A stretch of 64,000 nt of DNA from Flavobacteriales bacterium UBA1993. GTDB lineage: Bacteria; Bacteroidota; Bacteroidia; Flavobacteriales_G; Salibacteraceae. The translations under genes were made by a program, and so were the position numbers. The stretch spans positions 18,616 to 82,615 of the forward strand of contig DDCZ01000060.1 of assembly GCA_002336485.1 (NCBI GenBank). The letters run 5' to 3'. The notes beneath the pieces are model-generated. The model saw only the letters and a list, made by a program, of their open reading frames with translations, ran no database searches and was not told the DNA's origin. Each line of letters begins with the position of its first letter. Within the stretch, counting starts at the first letter, position 1. Below, piece after piece: positions 8,172-17,053 of the stretch.

Positions 8172-10064
8172 CTAGCCTATTAATTCTGTGCTACGCTCAA
8201 TAAATCGAGTCAGCTTTTCGCCTTTCAGCATACCCTTACTCAAGAGTGCCAAGTCTGTAGCCTGTTGCACCATCGCTCCGCGCTTTTCTTCATCTTCTTC
8301 GATCAACAACTTCGAAACCAAAGGATGATTACTATTCACAACAAGATTGTAGCTCTCTGGCATATTACTCATTCCGAACATTCCACCGCCTATCTCGGCT
8401 TGCTCCTTCATTCTTCGCATGAATTCGCTTTGGGTGATCATCATCGGTTGATCTGTTTCATCCAAGCTTTCAAACTGAACGACAAAAGTCTCTTTGGCAA
8501 GCACACCCTGAATCATCGGTGTAAGTATGTTCTTCTGATCCTCGGTGAGGTTGCTTTCGACCGTATCCTCTCTTGGAATTAGTTTATCCAATGCATCGGC
8601 ATCGACACGCTTAAATAACACCTTTTCCATCTTCGTCTCAAAGTGCTGAAGAAGGTGTGCTGTTAGCGGCGTGCTCATTTCCAACACATCATAGCCACGC
8701 TTCTCTGCCTTTTGAATTACACCATGATCCGCCTCTGGATTATTTGAATAAAGAAAGATTGTATTTCCATCCTTATCTACTTGATTTCCTTTTATGTGCT
8801 CGGTGTATTCCTCAAAAGTTTTGAATTCATCCTTCGTATTCTTAAGAAGATAAACCGGTTGAATTCGCTCATAGAATTTCTCATCCGTCAAGAGACCGTA
8901 GTCCATAAAGACTTGCATATCTGGCCACTTCGTTTCAAAGTCTTGTCTATCGTTCTTATACATTTCAGCAAGCTTGTCAGCTACCTTCTTGGTAATGTGA
9001 CTGCTAATCTTCTTCACGTTGGCGTCGCTTTGCAAGTAGCTTCTGCTCACGTTTAATGGAATATCCGGCGAGTCGATCACGCCATGAAGCAGCGTCAAGA
9101 ACTCAGGAACCACATTTTCTACAGAATCTGTGATAAATACCTGATTGCTGTATAGCTGTATCTTATTCTTCTGCAGCTCTACCTTATGCTTCGCCAATTT
9201 TGGAAAAAACAGCACTCCTGTCAGGTTGAAAGGATAATCGACGTTGATGTGAATGTGAAAAAGTGGCTCCTCGAACGTCATTGGGTATAGCTCTCGATAA
9301 AAAGCGGTGTAGTCTTCCTTCTCAAGCTCACTTGGCGACTTTTTCCAAAGTGGATTTGGATTATTTATGAGGTTGTCAACCGTGACTTCCTCCTTTTTCA
9401 GATTGCCTTCTTCGTCTTTTTCACCTTTGGCATTTTCGACTTGTTCGGTCCTTGTTCCAAATTTTATTGAAACGGGTAGGAACTTGCAGTATTTCGTTAA
9501 GATTCCTTCGACACGCTGATCTTCCAAAAACTCTTCGGATTCAGCATCTATATGCAGGATAATTTCCGTTCCTCGCTGCGTTTTTTTCGATTTAGTGACC
9601 GTAAATTCTGGGCTACCATCACACACCCACTTAACCGCAGTTTCGTCTTTCCAGCTCTTTGTGATAACCTCTACCTTCTTGGACACCATAAAGGCACTGT
9701 AAAACCCAAGGCCAAAATGTCCAATGATTCCGCCATCATCAACCTTGCCTTCATACTCCTTTAAGAACTCAGATGCACCAGAGAAAGCTACTTGGTTCAA
9801 GTACTTCTCCACTTCATCCTCCGTCATTCCGATTCCATTATCAATAATATGGAGTGTCTTCTTTTTTGCATCGATTTTCACCTCGATGGTAGTTTCTCCA
9901 ACGTCCCCTTTAAACTCGCCTAGTCGGGCTATAGTCTTCAGTTTTGTCGTGGCATCCACTGCGTTCGATACCAACTCGCGCAAGAAAATCTCATGATCTG
10001 AGTAGAGAAATTTCTTAATTATTGGGAAAATATTTTCCGCTTGAACATTAATTGTTCCCTTCAT
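8172..10064 (-). CDS. htpG: Molecular chaperone HtpG (Hsp90)
   Basis: Cytosolic ATP-dependent chaperone of the Hsp90 family. The N-terminal GHKL ATPase domain has the diagnostic ELVSNAVDAT, DNGIGMT and GHFGLGFYSAF motifs. The middle domain contains GVLFFPK and YSNQVFITD, and ISHPLNVSR-like LNVSRSYLQSD. The C-terminal dimerisation domain ends without an MEEVD tail, as in bacteria. Length 630 residues is normal. The start MKGTINVQAENIFPII matches the family. I see no CIRCE element in the 228-base upstream gap. A strong terminator follows the gene, so it is probably monocistronic. Confidence 0.97.
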   Translation of the reverse strand: MKGTINVQAENIFPIIKKFLYSDHEIFLRELVSNAVDATTKLKTIARLGEFKGDVGETTIEVKIDAKKKTLHIIDNGIGMTEDEVEKYLNQVAFSGASEFLKEYEGKVDDGGIIGHFGLGFYSAFMVSKKVEVITKSWKDETAVKWVCDGSPEFTVTKSKKTQRGTEIILHIDAESEEFLEDQRVEGILTKYCKFLPVSIKFGTRTEQVENAKGEKDEEGNLKKEEVTVDNLINNPNPLWKKSPSELEKEDYTAFYRELYPMTFEEPLFHIHINVDYPFNLTGVLFFPKLAKHKVELQKNKIQLYSNQVFITDSVENVVPEFLTLLHGVIDSPDIPLNVSRSYLQSDANVKKISSHITKKVADKLAEMYKNDRQDFETKWPDMQVFMDYGLLTDEKFYERIQPVYLLKNTKDEFKTFEEYTEHIKGNQVDKDGNTIFLYSNNPEADHGVIQKAEKRGYDVLEMSTPLTAHLLQHFETKMEKVLFKRVDADALDKLIPREDTVESNLTEDQKNILTPMIQGVLAKETFVVQFESLDETDQPMMITQSEFMRRMKEQAEIGGGMFGMSNMPESYNLVVNSNHPLVSKLLIEEDEEKRGAMVQQATDLALLSKGMLKGEKLTRFIERSTELIG

Positions 10065-10266
10065 AGCAATCCTATTTTATTCTGTAATCGTTTTTCAATT
10101 ATTCATCATTCGTAGAGGAATCCAGTAGATTCATCGTGGACTGCACTAGTCAAAGTATGTGCCAGCGCCTTTGGACTGTCATTGTGGCAAGCATGCTCGT
10201 CCAAGATTGTTACGAATGAGGCGCGAATAAACATACTTCCATATTTAAATGTTGATTCGCTCAAAG

Positions 10267-10274
10267 TATATTTG
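10267..10274 (+). promoter_or_regulatory. Candidate Bacteroidota -7 element
   Basis: TATATTTG matches the Bacteroidota -7 consensus TAnnTTTG and ends 18 bases before the ATG of the M4 protease gene. I see no TTG-type -33 element at the usual distance, so this is a partial match. Confidence 0.35.
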
Positions 10275-10292
10275 ATCACCAAACTAAACAAC

Positions 10293-13200
10293 ATGAGATT
10301 ATTAATTTCCTTCCTATTCATTGCACTTTCATTTCAATCCTTTGCCAAGGAGACCGAAACGATTCTTACTGGTCGAAATGCACATGAGGAAATCCCAGGC
10401 ACCGAGCTTATTAGATATAAGTCCTTTTCAACGGTCCCGGCCTTCATCCGTTTCCGAGCCGACCAAACCATTTCGTTCACAGAATGGGAAGAATGGATGA
10501 CACAGCGTTACTTTAAAACAAGCGAGGGTTTTTCCTTCCAATTCCTGCGATCCGAAGAAGACGAGCTTGGGATGATTCACTATCGATATCAACAAGCAAA
10601 GGATGGCTTTCCGCTTGAATTTGGTGTTTGGTTGGTTCACACAAAGAACGGACAGGTAATTAGTATGAATGGAGAAATGTTTGACGAAGTTCCTTCATTT
10701 AAGCCTAGTGTTTCGGAAGAGGCTGCGCTAAATCTGGCCATGGCATCGGTTGGTGCCGACAGCTATAAATGGCAAATCGAGGCGGAAGAAGCTCATCTAA
10801 AGTTGGAACAAAACGATCCAGAAGCGACATATTTTCCGACAGGCGAACTTGTAATTGTAAATAGAGATCCTTCATTATCTGAGGTTGATCTGTCACTCGC
10901 TTGGAAATTCAACATTTATGCCGCTCAACCATTGAGCCGACAGGAGGTTTTTGTGAATGCGACGGCTGGTACAATTGACTTTAGAAATGACCTAATTCAT
11001 CATGCGGACTCAGATGGTGTCGCCAATACTGGCTACAGCGGGTCACAAAATATTGTGGCAGATTATACGGGCACTCAATTCAGATTGCGTGAAACAGGAA
11101 GAGGCAACGGCATTGAAACATACACCATGAACAATGGGACTAATTATGGTGGTTCGTCAGATTATACTGATAATGACAATGTATGGAATGCTACAGGAAA
11201 CGACCAATATGGAACCGATGCGCATTGGGGTGCAGAAATGACTTATGACTATTTCTACAATAAACATTCTAGAAATAGTATTGACGATGCAGGTTTTAAA
11301 CTATTGAGTTACTGCAGCTATGGTAACAACTTCAACAATGCGTTTTGGGACGGTCAAAGAATGACCTATGGTGACGGTGGAGCGCCATTTCAGGTTATTG
11401 ATGTGGTAGGGCATGAAATCAGCCATGGGTTGACATCCAACACGGCTGATCTAGTTTATTCGTACGAATCTGGCGCATTAAATGAAAGCTTTTCAGACAT
11501 ATTTGGTGCTGCAGTCGAATTCGATGCTCTTGGTTTTGCTAATGGAGATTGGTTGATGGGTGAAGATCGCGGCTCGGCCATTCGGTCACTGAGCAATCCT
11601 AATTCTTATGGTGACCCAGACACTTATTTGGGAACAAATTGGTTTGCCGGAGCTGGAGACAATGGAGGCGTGCACACAAACAGTGGTGTCCAAAATTATT
11701 GGTTTTATCTACTAACAGTAGGTGGAACGGGCACAAACGATATAGGAGATAACTATAGCGTCACAGCTCTTGGAATAGATGATGCGGAGGCAATCGCATT
11801 CAGAAACCTTACTATCTACCTAACAACTAACAGTCAGTACTCTGATGCGCGATTCTACGCCATACAATCAGCTCAGGACCTTTACGGCGCGTGCACACAA
11901 GAAGTGGAAAGCACGACCAACGCGTGGTATGCCGTCGGAGTAGGCGCAGAGTATGTGGCAACAGTCGATGCTGATTTTCTGGCTGATGACACCGAGGATT
12001 GCGCATTACCATTTACCGTAAACTTCAGCAACTTAAGTTCGAACTCTGACACCTATGCATGGACATTTGGAGATGGAGGAAGCTCTACCGCAGCACAACC
12101 TTCTCACACGTATACTGCCGCTGGCACTTACACTGTTGTGTTACAGTCATCTTCATCCTGTGGAACAGATACAAAAACAGAGACCTCATACATTACAGTC
12201 GGCCCTAGTGTGCCTTGTGACTACATCATGGTAAATGGAGGTCAAGGAACAACTCAGGAAGGCTGTTTAGGCTATCTTTTCGACAACGGAGGACCTGATG
12301 GAAGTTATTTAGCTGGATCTGATTCTTGGGTTACCATCGCCCCTTGCGGAGCATCAAGCGTGACCATAAATTTTGATGAATTTGTTCTTGAGGCCGACGC
12401 CAATTGCCAATATGACTACTTGGAGGTCTATGATGGTGCGTCTATTAACGCCACACTTCTCGGTTCATACTGTGGCACAACATCTAGTTCATTGAATTAC
12501 CCTCCGGCCTCACTCACCTCTACTGGCCCGGCTATTACGGTTCGTTTGGTTGCCGATAACGGTCTTGAGTATTCAGGATTCAAAATTAGCTGGGAATGTG
12601 AAGAGGGCAACACACCTCCAGTACCAGCTTTTGAAGCGGCTATAACTGAGTCTTGTGATGGAATGATCAGTTTTGCCAATGAAAGTAGCAACTGCCCTGA
12701 CAATATGATTTGGAGGTTTGGAGACGGCACTACATCTACACTTGAAAATCCAACACACGAATACGACAGCAACGGAACGTACAATGTAACGCTTGTTGTA
12801 TCTAACAGCAATGGGACTGACAGCCTTATCAAGCAGGCGTATATTGATATCAACAGACCTACAATGCCAGCAGGAGCTAACGTGGAAATATGCCCGGAGG
12901 AATCAGCAACATTATACGCTATGCCCACTGCTGCAGGTGAAACAAGATGGTATGACGATCCTTCTGGAACAACACCAATTCACGTTGGAGACTCGTTTAC
13001 AACGCCCGTAATTTCATACTCTACCCCATACTATGTTGAAACGGTTGTCGAAGGAGCCACGGCTAACGTTGGACCTGCGGACAACACCTTTGGTGGGGGT
13101 GCTTATTTTCAATTTAATCAGTCTCTCATCTTCGATGTCTTTAGCGAATCAATCTTGAAAACTGTTAAAGTATTTGCAGAAGGAGCAGGAAATCGAACAA

Positions 13201-13772
13201 TCGATCTACGTGATGAAAACGGAGGGGTAATACAATCTGCAACCGTTAATCTTCCGGATGGCGAATCGGTTGTTACGTTGAATTTCAATCTACCAGTCGG
13301 CACCGACATGAGCATTGGAATAAATGCAAACAGTGCTGTCGATCTGTACCGAAACAATGAAGGTGTGGCTTACCCTTACACGATAAGTGGGGTGGTATCT
13401 ATCACAAGGAGTTCTGCGAATCAAGCAGGTGGATTGAATCACTACTACTATTTCTATGATTGGGAAGTTGGCGAAGCAGATTGTATTAGCGCGCGACATG
13501 AGATAGCTGCAAGCACTGGCGTTTGTACAGGTATTGACGAAATCGCCGCCGCCATGGTCGACGTTTACCCTAATCCAAACAATGGTCAGTTTATGATCAG
13601 TTGGGGCGAACTAAATGTTCAAACCATTGATGTATTAAACGTTCAAGGCCAAATGATAAACTCCATAAGTTCAACTGGAAATTCAGTAGAAACATCTCTA
13701 CCAGCTGGCGTCTACATGGTTCGATTGAACCTAGATAACAGCAGTATAATCAAGAAGGTGATCGTTCAGTAA
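10293..13772 (+). CDS. Secreted M4 (thermolysin-like) metalloprotease with PKD, CUB and T9SS sorting domain
   Basis: Extracellular zinc protease. The ATG at 10293 gives a signal peptide (MRLLISFLFIALSFQSFAKE); longer frames add an implausible N-terminus. Order: signal peptide, FTP/PepSY-type propeptide (about 20-220), M4 catalytic domain with HEISH at 374-378 and the third zinc ligand E398 in NESFSD, the spacing of thermolysin. Then come a PKD domain (about 555-625, TFGDGGSSTAAQPSHTY), a Cys-paired CUB-like domain (about 640-765), a second PKD (about 775-850), a beta domain, and a C-terminal T9SS type A sorting domain (YPNPNNGQF to the end, VRLNLDNSSIIKKVIVQ). Length 1159 residues. Probably exported by T9SS, self-processed and released or surface-bound. 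Divergent from htpG, with its own terminator. Confidence 0.95.
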   Translation: MRLLISFLFIALSFQSFAKETETILTGRNAHEEIPGTELIRYKSFSTVPAFIRFRADQTISFTEWEEWMTQRYFKTSEGFSFQFLRSEEDELGMIHYRYQQAKDGFPLEFGVWLVHTKNGQVISMNGEMFDEVPSFKPSVSEEAALNLAMASVGADSYKWQIEAEEAHLKLEQNDPEATYFPTGELVIVNRDPSLSEVDLSLAWKFNIYAAQPLSRQEVFVNATAGTIDFRNDLIHHADSDGVANTGYSGSQNIVADYTGTQFRLRETGRGNGIETYTMNNGTNYGGSSDYTDNDNVWNATGNDQYGTDAHWGAEMTYDYFYNKHSRNSIDDAGFKLLSYCSYGNNFNNAFWDGQRMTYGDGGAPFQVIDVVGHEISHGLTSNTADLVYSYESGALNESFSDIFGAAVEFDALGFANGDWLMGEDRGSAIRSLSNPNSYGDPDTYLGTNWFAGAGDNGGVHTNSGVQNYWFYLLTVGGTGTNDIGDNYSVTALGIDDAEAIAFRNLTIYLTTNSQYSDARFYAIQSAQDLYGACTQEVESTTNAWYAVGVGAEYVATVDADFLADDTEDCALPFTVNFSNLSSNSDTYAWTFGDGGSSTAAQPSHTYTAAGTYTVVLQSSSSCGTDTKTETSYITVGPSVPCDYIMVNGGQGTTQEGCLGYLFDNGGPDGSYLAGSDSWVTIAPCGASSVTINFDEFVLEADANCQYDYLEVYDGASINATLLGSYCGTTSSSLNYPPASLTSTGPAITVRLVADNGLEYSGFKISWECEEGNTPPVPAFEAAITESCDGMISFANESSNCPDNMIWRFGDGTTSTLENPTHEYDSNGTYNVTLVVSNSNGTDSLIKQAYIDINRPTMPAGANVEICPEESATLYAMPTAAGETRWYDDPSGTTPIHVGDSFTTPVISYSTPYYVETVVEGATANVGPADNTFGGGAYFQFNQSLIFDVFSESILKTVKVFAEGAGNRTIDLRDENGGVIQSATVNLPDGESVVTLNFNLPVGTDMSIGINANSAVDLYRNNEGVAYPYTISGVVSITRSSANQAGGLNHYYYFYDWEVGEADCISARHEIAASTGVCTGIDEIAAAMVDVYPNPNNGQFMISWGELNVQTIDVLNVQGQMINSISSTGNSVETSLPAGVYMVRLNLDNSSIIKKVIVQ

Positions 13773-13795
13773 GGTCATCCACTGAAAATGTAATA

Positions 13796-13824
13796 GCCTC
13801 GTTGAAGTTCAACGGGGCTTTTTT
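13796..13824 (+). terminator. Rho-independent terminator of the M4 protease gene
   Basis: Inverted repeat GCCTCGTTGAA / TTCAACGGGGC (one G-T wobble) followed by six T, 24 bases after the stop codon and in plus orientation. Confidence 0.8.
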
Positions 13825-13998
13825 CGTTTAGATTATATGCCGGTAAGTTTTCGAGTATCAACCAAACCCAACAGGATTGAGATGTGGAACGTCATTATTT
13901 ATCGGTAGAAGGAAGGTGAGACATGAGCCTGCAGCGAGCCAGTGAAAGTATTATGTGCCGTGTACTCACAACACACCGAATCTAAGTCGAAATCAGCT

Positions 13999-16644
13999 TT
14001 AGTTGATTGTGTAAATCACCTGATCAGATCCATTGCGCGCTGTAGATATTTGTGATGCATCAATTCCGCGCACTACCATTTGATCTCGCACACGGAGCAG
14101 CTCCGCATCTGAAATTAATCGAAGTTCCAATTCATTGCTGTCTCTGTCTTCCTTAGAAATTCGAATGGTGATTTGATTACCCGATCGTGCGGCCACCTTT
14201 ACATCTTCAAAAGCTGAATAATTTGCTCGAGATAATTCGTTCAAGTCGAATTCGAAGTAGCGCTTATCTTTTGTTGACTGCGTTGCCGATACGGGTGTTT
14301 CTACCTGTCCAAAAATGGCGTCATTTTCATACGACTTGGTCAATAAAATATCTTGCGAGGGAAGCACGGTAAATGCAAACACAAAGCGATTGGTTCTGTT
14401 AACAAGGACGTTTCGTTGTTGGCCGCTTAAGTAGATCTCATAGATATCAGATAACCCTTCGGCGTCTTCAACGGAGATAAAGTAGTTCTCATTCACCGTG
14501 TAGTTTTCGAACTCAAACTCACCATTCTCCTTGACTTCTGTGATTTGAATTACATTTTCCTTTTCATCAAGCAGCTTAAGTTTCACTCCAGACTTGGGGA
14601 GTTTTTTATATTCAAATTTTCCACGAATTCGTGCGTTCTCACCTGACACGACAAAACCATTCTCGGTTTCTGTCCTCAAAGAGTAGAGTGTCATTGGCCT
14701 TTCCTGCGACAACTTTTTAAATGCAAAAACGCCTGCCCTATCGTCATTCAAATAAAACACAACATCCTGAGGGTTTTTAGCGAGGTATATCTCACTGGCT
14801 CCAAGTTCCAATTGTTGCTTTTCGTCCAATTGCAATGTATAATCGCCTTCAGGGATGGCATCTTCAAAAACAAACCGCCCCTCCGCATCTGTGATTGCTT
14901 TTTCCACAGTATTATCCTCATTGTCAATTAATGAAATAGTCGTGTTGATCAAGGGCAGTTTATCCAGCTTTAAATATCCACTCATGGCAGAACTTGTGCG
15001 GGTTGGCAAGTATCCATACTTATCAAAGATGACCTGGCTTAAGTCTCGATCATGTTCCACAACTTTCGATATTCCCCGATTACTTCGCCCTCCGGATAGA
15101 GCACGAAATTCGAATAGGTGTTTATTGGTTTTTGAAACTACGATGTCTTCCCCGGCGTTATCATTGGTCAAGAAAATTTCATAGACATCCACCAATCCTT
15201 GCGTTTCCTCGTCAACAGAAAGGAAGTAACTCTTTTCAAGCGCATTGGTTTTAAACTCGAAGTAACCATCTTCATCAGTTTCAATTTCATCAATGACCTT
15301 GCTGTTTTCATCAACGATATTCAATTTCACTTTTTCCTTCAGTGTTCCGAACGTGGCAACTTTTCCTGAAATCGTCGTAGACCGATCTACAATTGACCCT
15401 GCACCCGCAAGTCCTTCTAATTCATTTATTTCATTGATCTTTTTACCTGATAGCACTTTAAAGCCAAACAACCCGAGCTCTTCCTGATTCATGAAAACCA
15501 TTTTCTCACCAAGGTCATTGGTTAGAAAAATATCTGCAGTACTCAGGTCCTGTCTCACACTGTCCTCAATAGCGATTTTGTAATCTCTGTCCGGGAGAAA
15601 TGACTGAAGGTTAAAATAGCCTTCATCATTGGTTGTAACCGTTTGGATAACCCGGTCGTTTTCGTCAAGCAAGTTCAATCTGACATTTAAAGCAGGTAGC
15701 TTTTCCATTCTAATGAACCCACTAGCAGACGGATGCGCAGTGAGTAACTCACCTGTAGACGGCGAGTAATCAATTTTGAATAAGCCACCTGAATTGTTCT
15801 GGCGATTGCTTACAAAGTAGGCCTCATCTTCGAGCAGATTTAGCGTGAAGTAGGCTTCAAATCCTTCCGAGTTAATATTTGGTCCAAGATTGATCGGTTT
15901 TGACCAGGATGCCCACGTGTAGTCTAAACGGACCGATACAAAAATGTCTGCATTGCCATAGCTCCCATGACCTTCACTCGCAAAGTAAAGATGCTTCCCA
16001 TCGTCTGCCATGTATGGCGACATCTCAAATCCTGAAGTGTTAATACGGGCACCAAGGTGAATTGGATCACCCCATTTACCTTTTATTTTTTGGACAACGT
16101 ATAGATCCTCTTTACCAAAGGAAAACTCTCCCTTCATGGACAACAATATGTAGGATTCGTCTGCAGGAATAAAAAAACCGAAGAATTCGCTCTGAAAGCT
16201 AATTTTCGGCATCTGAATCTCATGGTCTACGACGTATTCGCCGCCCTTTTGTTGATAGCATACAATTTTACTTTCCGGATCGTTAAAGCCTTCTTGATAG
16301 CGTAACACATAGATCAATTCTCCATGGGACTGACCGATAATCAAATCATTTAATTCTGTATTCAAAGATTTGGAATCATTGGTTGGCTTGCTCCAATTTC
16401 CGTTTACGCGCCTCGACTCCCAAACGTCATGACTACGCGCCGCACCAGTGTTTTCCGGATGTGAAATTTTCGTGACCCACATTTGATCCCCAGCGGAACT
16501 TATATATGGATTTAAATTTTGGAATCCATCATTGAAATCATCTAACGGCTCTGGGTGACTAGTGTAATCCGAGGGGCGATACTGCGCGACCCCCTGCAAG
16601 GTGCAAAACAACAGTAATAATAATGTAGAGGCGGGTAGTCTCAA
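13999..16644 (-). CDS. PD40 protein with four carboxypeptidase-regulatory-like repeats and a degenerate OmpA-like C-terminus
   Basis: Secreted envelope protein, function unknown. Residues 1-20 are a signal peptide (cleavage near VAQ|YRPS). Residues about 30-290 form PD40/WD40-like propeller repeats (LYFASEGHGSYGNADIF, AYFVSNRQNNSGGLF). Residues about 305-790 hold four repeats of roughly 100-120 residues. Each has a Gly-initiated strand, a LP..V.L.LLDE..VI core, a YxxSVED-type strand, an EIYLTN-type motif and an F.F..LSG end, resembling CarboxypepD_reg/Cna-B surface modules. The last 80 residues end in LRVRDQMVVRGIDASQI, matching the end of an OmpA-like domain, but the normal Asp and Arg peptidoglycan contacts are missing. 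Length 881 residues. Monocistronic by context. Confidence 0.8.
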   Translation of the reverse strand: MRLPASTLLLLLFCTLQGVAQYRPSDYTSHPEPLDDFNDGFQNLNPYISSAGDQMWVTKISHPENTGAARSHDVWESRRVNGNWSKPTNDSKSLNTELNDLIIGQSHGELIYVLRYQEGFNDPESKIVCYQQKGGEYVVDHEIQMPKISFQSEFFGFFIPADESYILLSMKGEFSFGKEDLYVVQKIKGKWGDPIHLGARINTSGFEMSPYMADDGKHLYFASEGHGSYGNADIFVSVRLDYTWASWSKPINLGPNINSEGFEAYFTLNLLEDEAYFVSNRQNNSGGLFKIDYSPSTGELLTAHPSASGFIRMEKLPALNVRLNLLDENDRVIQTVTTNDEGYFNLQSFLPDRDYKIAIEDSVRQDLSTADIFLTNDLGEKMVFMNQEELGLFGFKVLSGKKINEINELEGLAGAGSIVDRSTTISGKVATFGTLKEKVKLNIVDENSKVIDEIETDEDGYFEFKTNALEKSYFLSVDEETQGLVDVYEIFLTNDNAGEDIVVSKTNKHLFEFRALSGGRSNRGISKVVEHDRDLSQVIFDKYGYLPTRTSSAMSGYLKLDKLPLINTTISLIDNEDNTVEKAITDAEGRFVFEDAIPEGDYTLQLDEKQQLELGASEIYLAKNPQDVVFYLNDDRAGVFAFKKLSQERPMTLYSLRTETENGFVVSGENARIRGKFEYKKLPKSGVKLKLLDEKENVIQITEVKENGEFEFENYTVNENYFISVEDAEGLSDIYEIYLSGQQRNVLVNRTNRFVFAFTVLPSQDILLTKSYENDAIFGQVETPVSATQSTKDKRYFEFDLNELSRANYSAFEDVKVAARSGNQITIRISKEDRDSNELELRLISDAELLRVRDQMVVRGIDASQISTARNGSDQVIYTIN

Positions 16645-16690
16645 GTTTGGTCAAATGAATTCGAAATAGGGTCGAATGAGGTCGGGCAAA

Positions 16691-16712
16691 TGTAACCCTT
16701 CGAAGCGTTACA
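16691..16712. promoter_or_regulatory. 22-base near-perfect palindrome, candidate operator
   Basis: Arms TGTAAC and GTTACA flank a perfect inner palindrome CTTCGAAG, with a single C/C mismatch pair between them, so 10 of 11 pairs match. It lies 47-68 bases upstream of the start codon of the 881-residue PD40 gene. Its left end overlaps a minus-strand TACATTTG (16687-16694), a match to the -7 consensus, as expected if a repressor dimer blocks the promoter. No -33 element at the usual spacing is visible. Confidence 0.4.
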
Positions 16713-16894
16713 TCTACCCTTGTCTGACAATTATCACCCGAGTGTCTATTAGAATTAGAAGTCAATTTATGCGGAGGTTTATTTCTATGACATAGACTTA
16801 ACAACGTCGACTTCCTCTCAAAGAAGTGTTCTTCTTAGGTAACGTCATATATCCGCAGAAAGGCATCTCTGCAACACTATGCCATTTAGGGCGC

Positions 16895-16926
16895 AAAAAA
16901 GCCTCCTGAAAAATCAGGAGGCTTTT
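16895..16926 (-). terminator. Rho-independent terminator, bidirectional-type
   Basis: Perfect stem GCCTCCTGA / TCAGGAGGC with a 4-base loop, six A before it (T tract on the minus strand) and TTTT after it. It best serves the TPR-SPOR gene that ends at 17054 on the minus strand, 128 bases upstream of the hairpin; the shorter T run allows weak termination in the plus direction. Confidence 0.75.
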
Positions 16927-17053
16927 ATCGAAACTTAACCTAACAAAACCTAACCTTCTGCGTGAAAGTGAAATCAAGAAAGGCATTCTGTCTGAGATGA
17001 TTAAACAGCATCACGAATGCGGTTGGGTTGAATGAGTATATGGCAAGATCTGA

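Larger units (their letters stand above)
16645..17053. other. Longest non-coding stretch of the window (409 bases)
   Basis: No credible gene on either strand. It contains the promoter region of the 881-residue protein with a 22-base palindrome (16691-16712), a terminator hairpin (16895-16926), and two copies of AACCTAAC exactly 10 bases apart (16937-16944 and 16947-16954). The segment 16713-16894 holds no feature I can name. A small RNA read on the plus strand into the hairpin is possible but unsupported. Confidence 0.6.

Noticed and set aside
10065..10292. Possible CIRCE or heat-shock operator before htpG
   Set aside because: I looked for TTAGCACTC-N9-GAGTGCTAA and saw no match in the divergent gap.
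12497..12928. 143-residue open frame antisense to the M4 protease
   Set aside because: Opposite the CUB/PKD region of a clear gene; no independent support.
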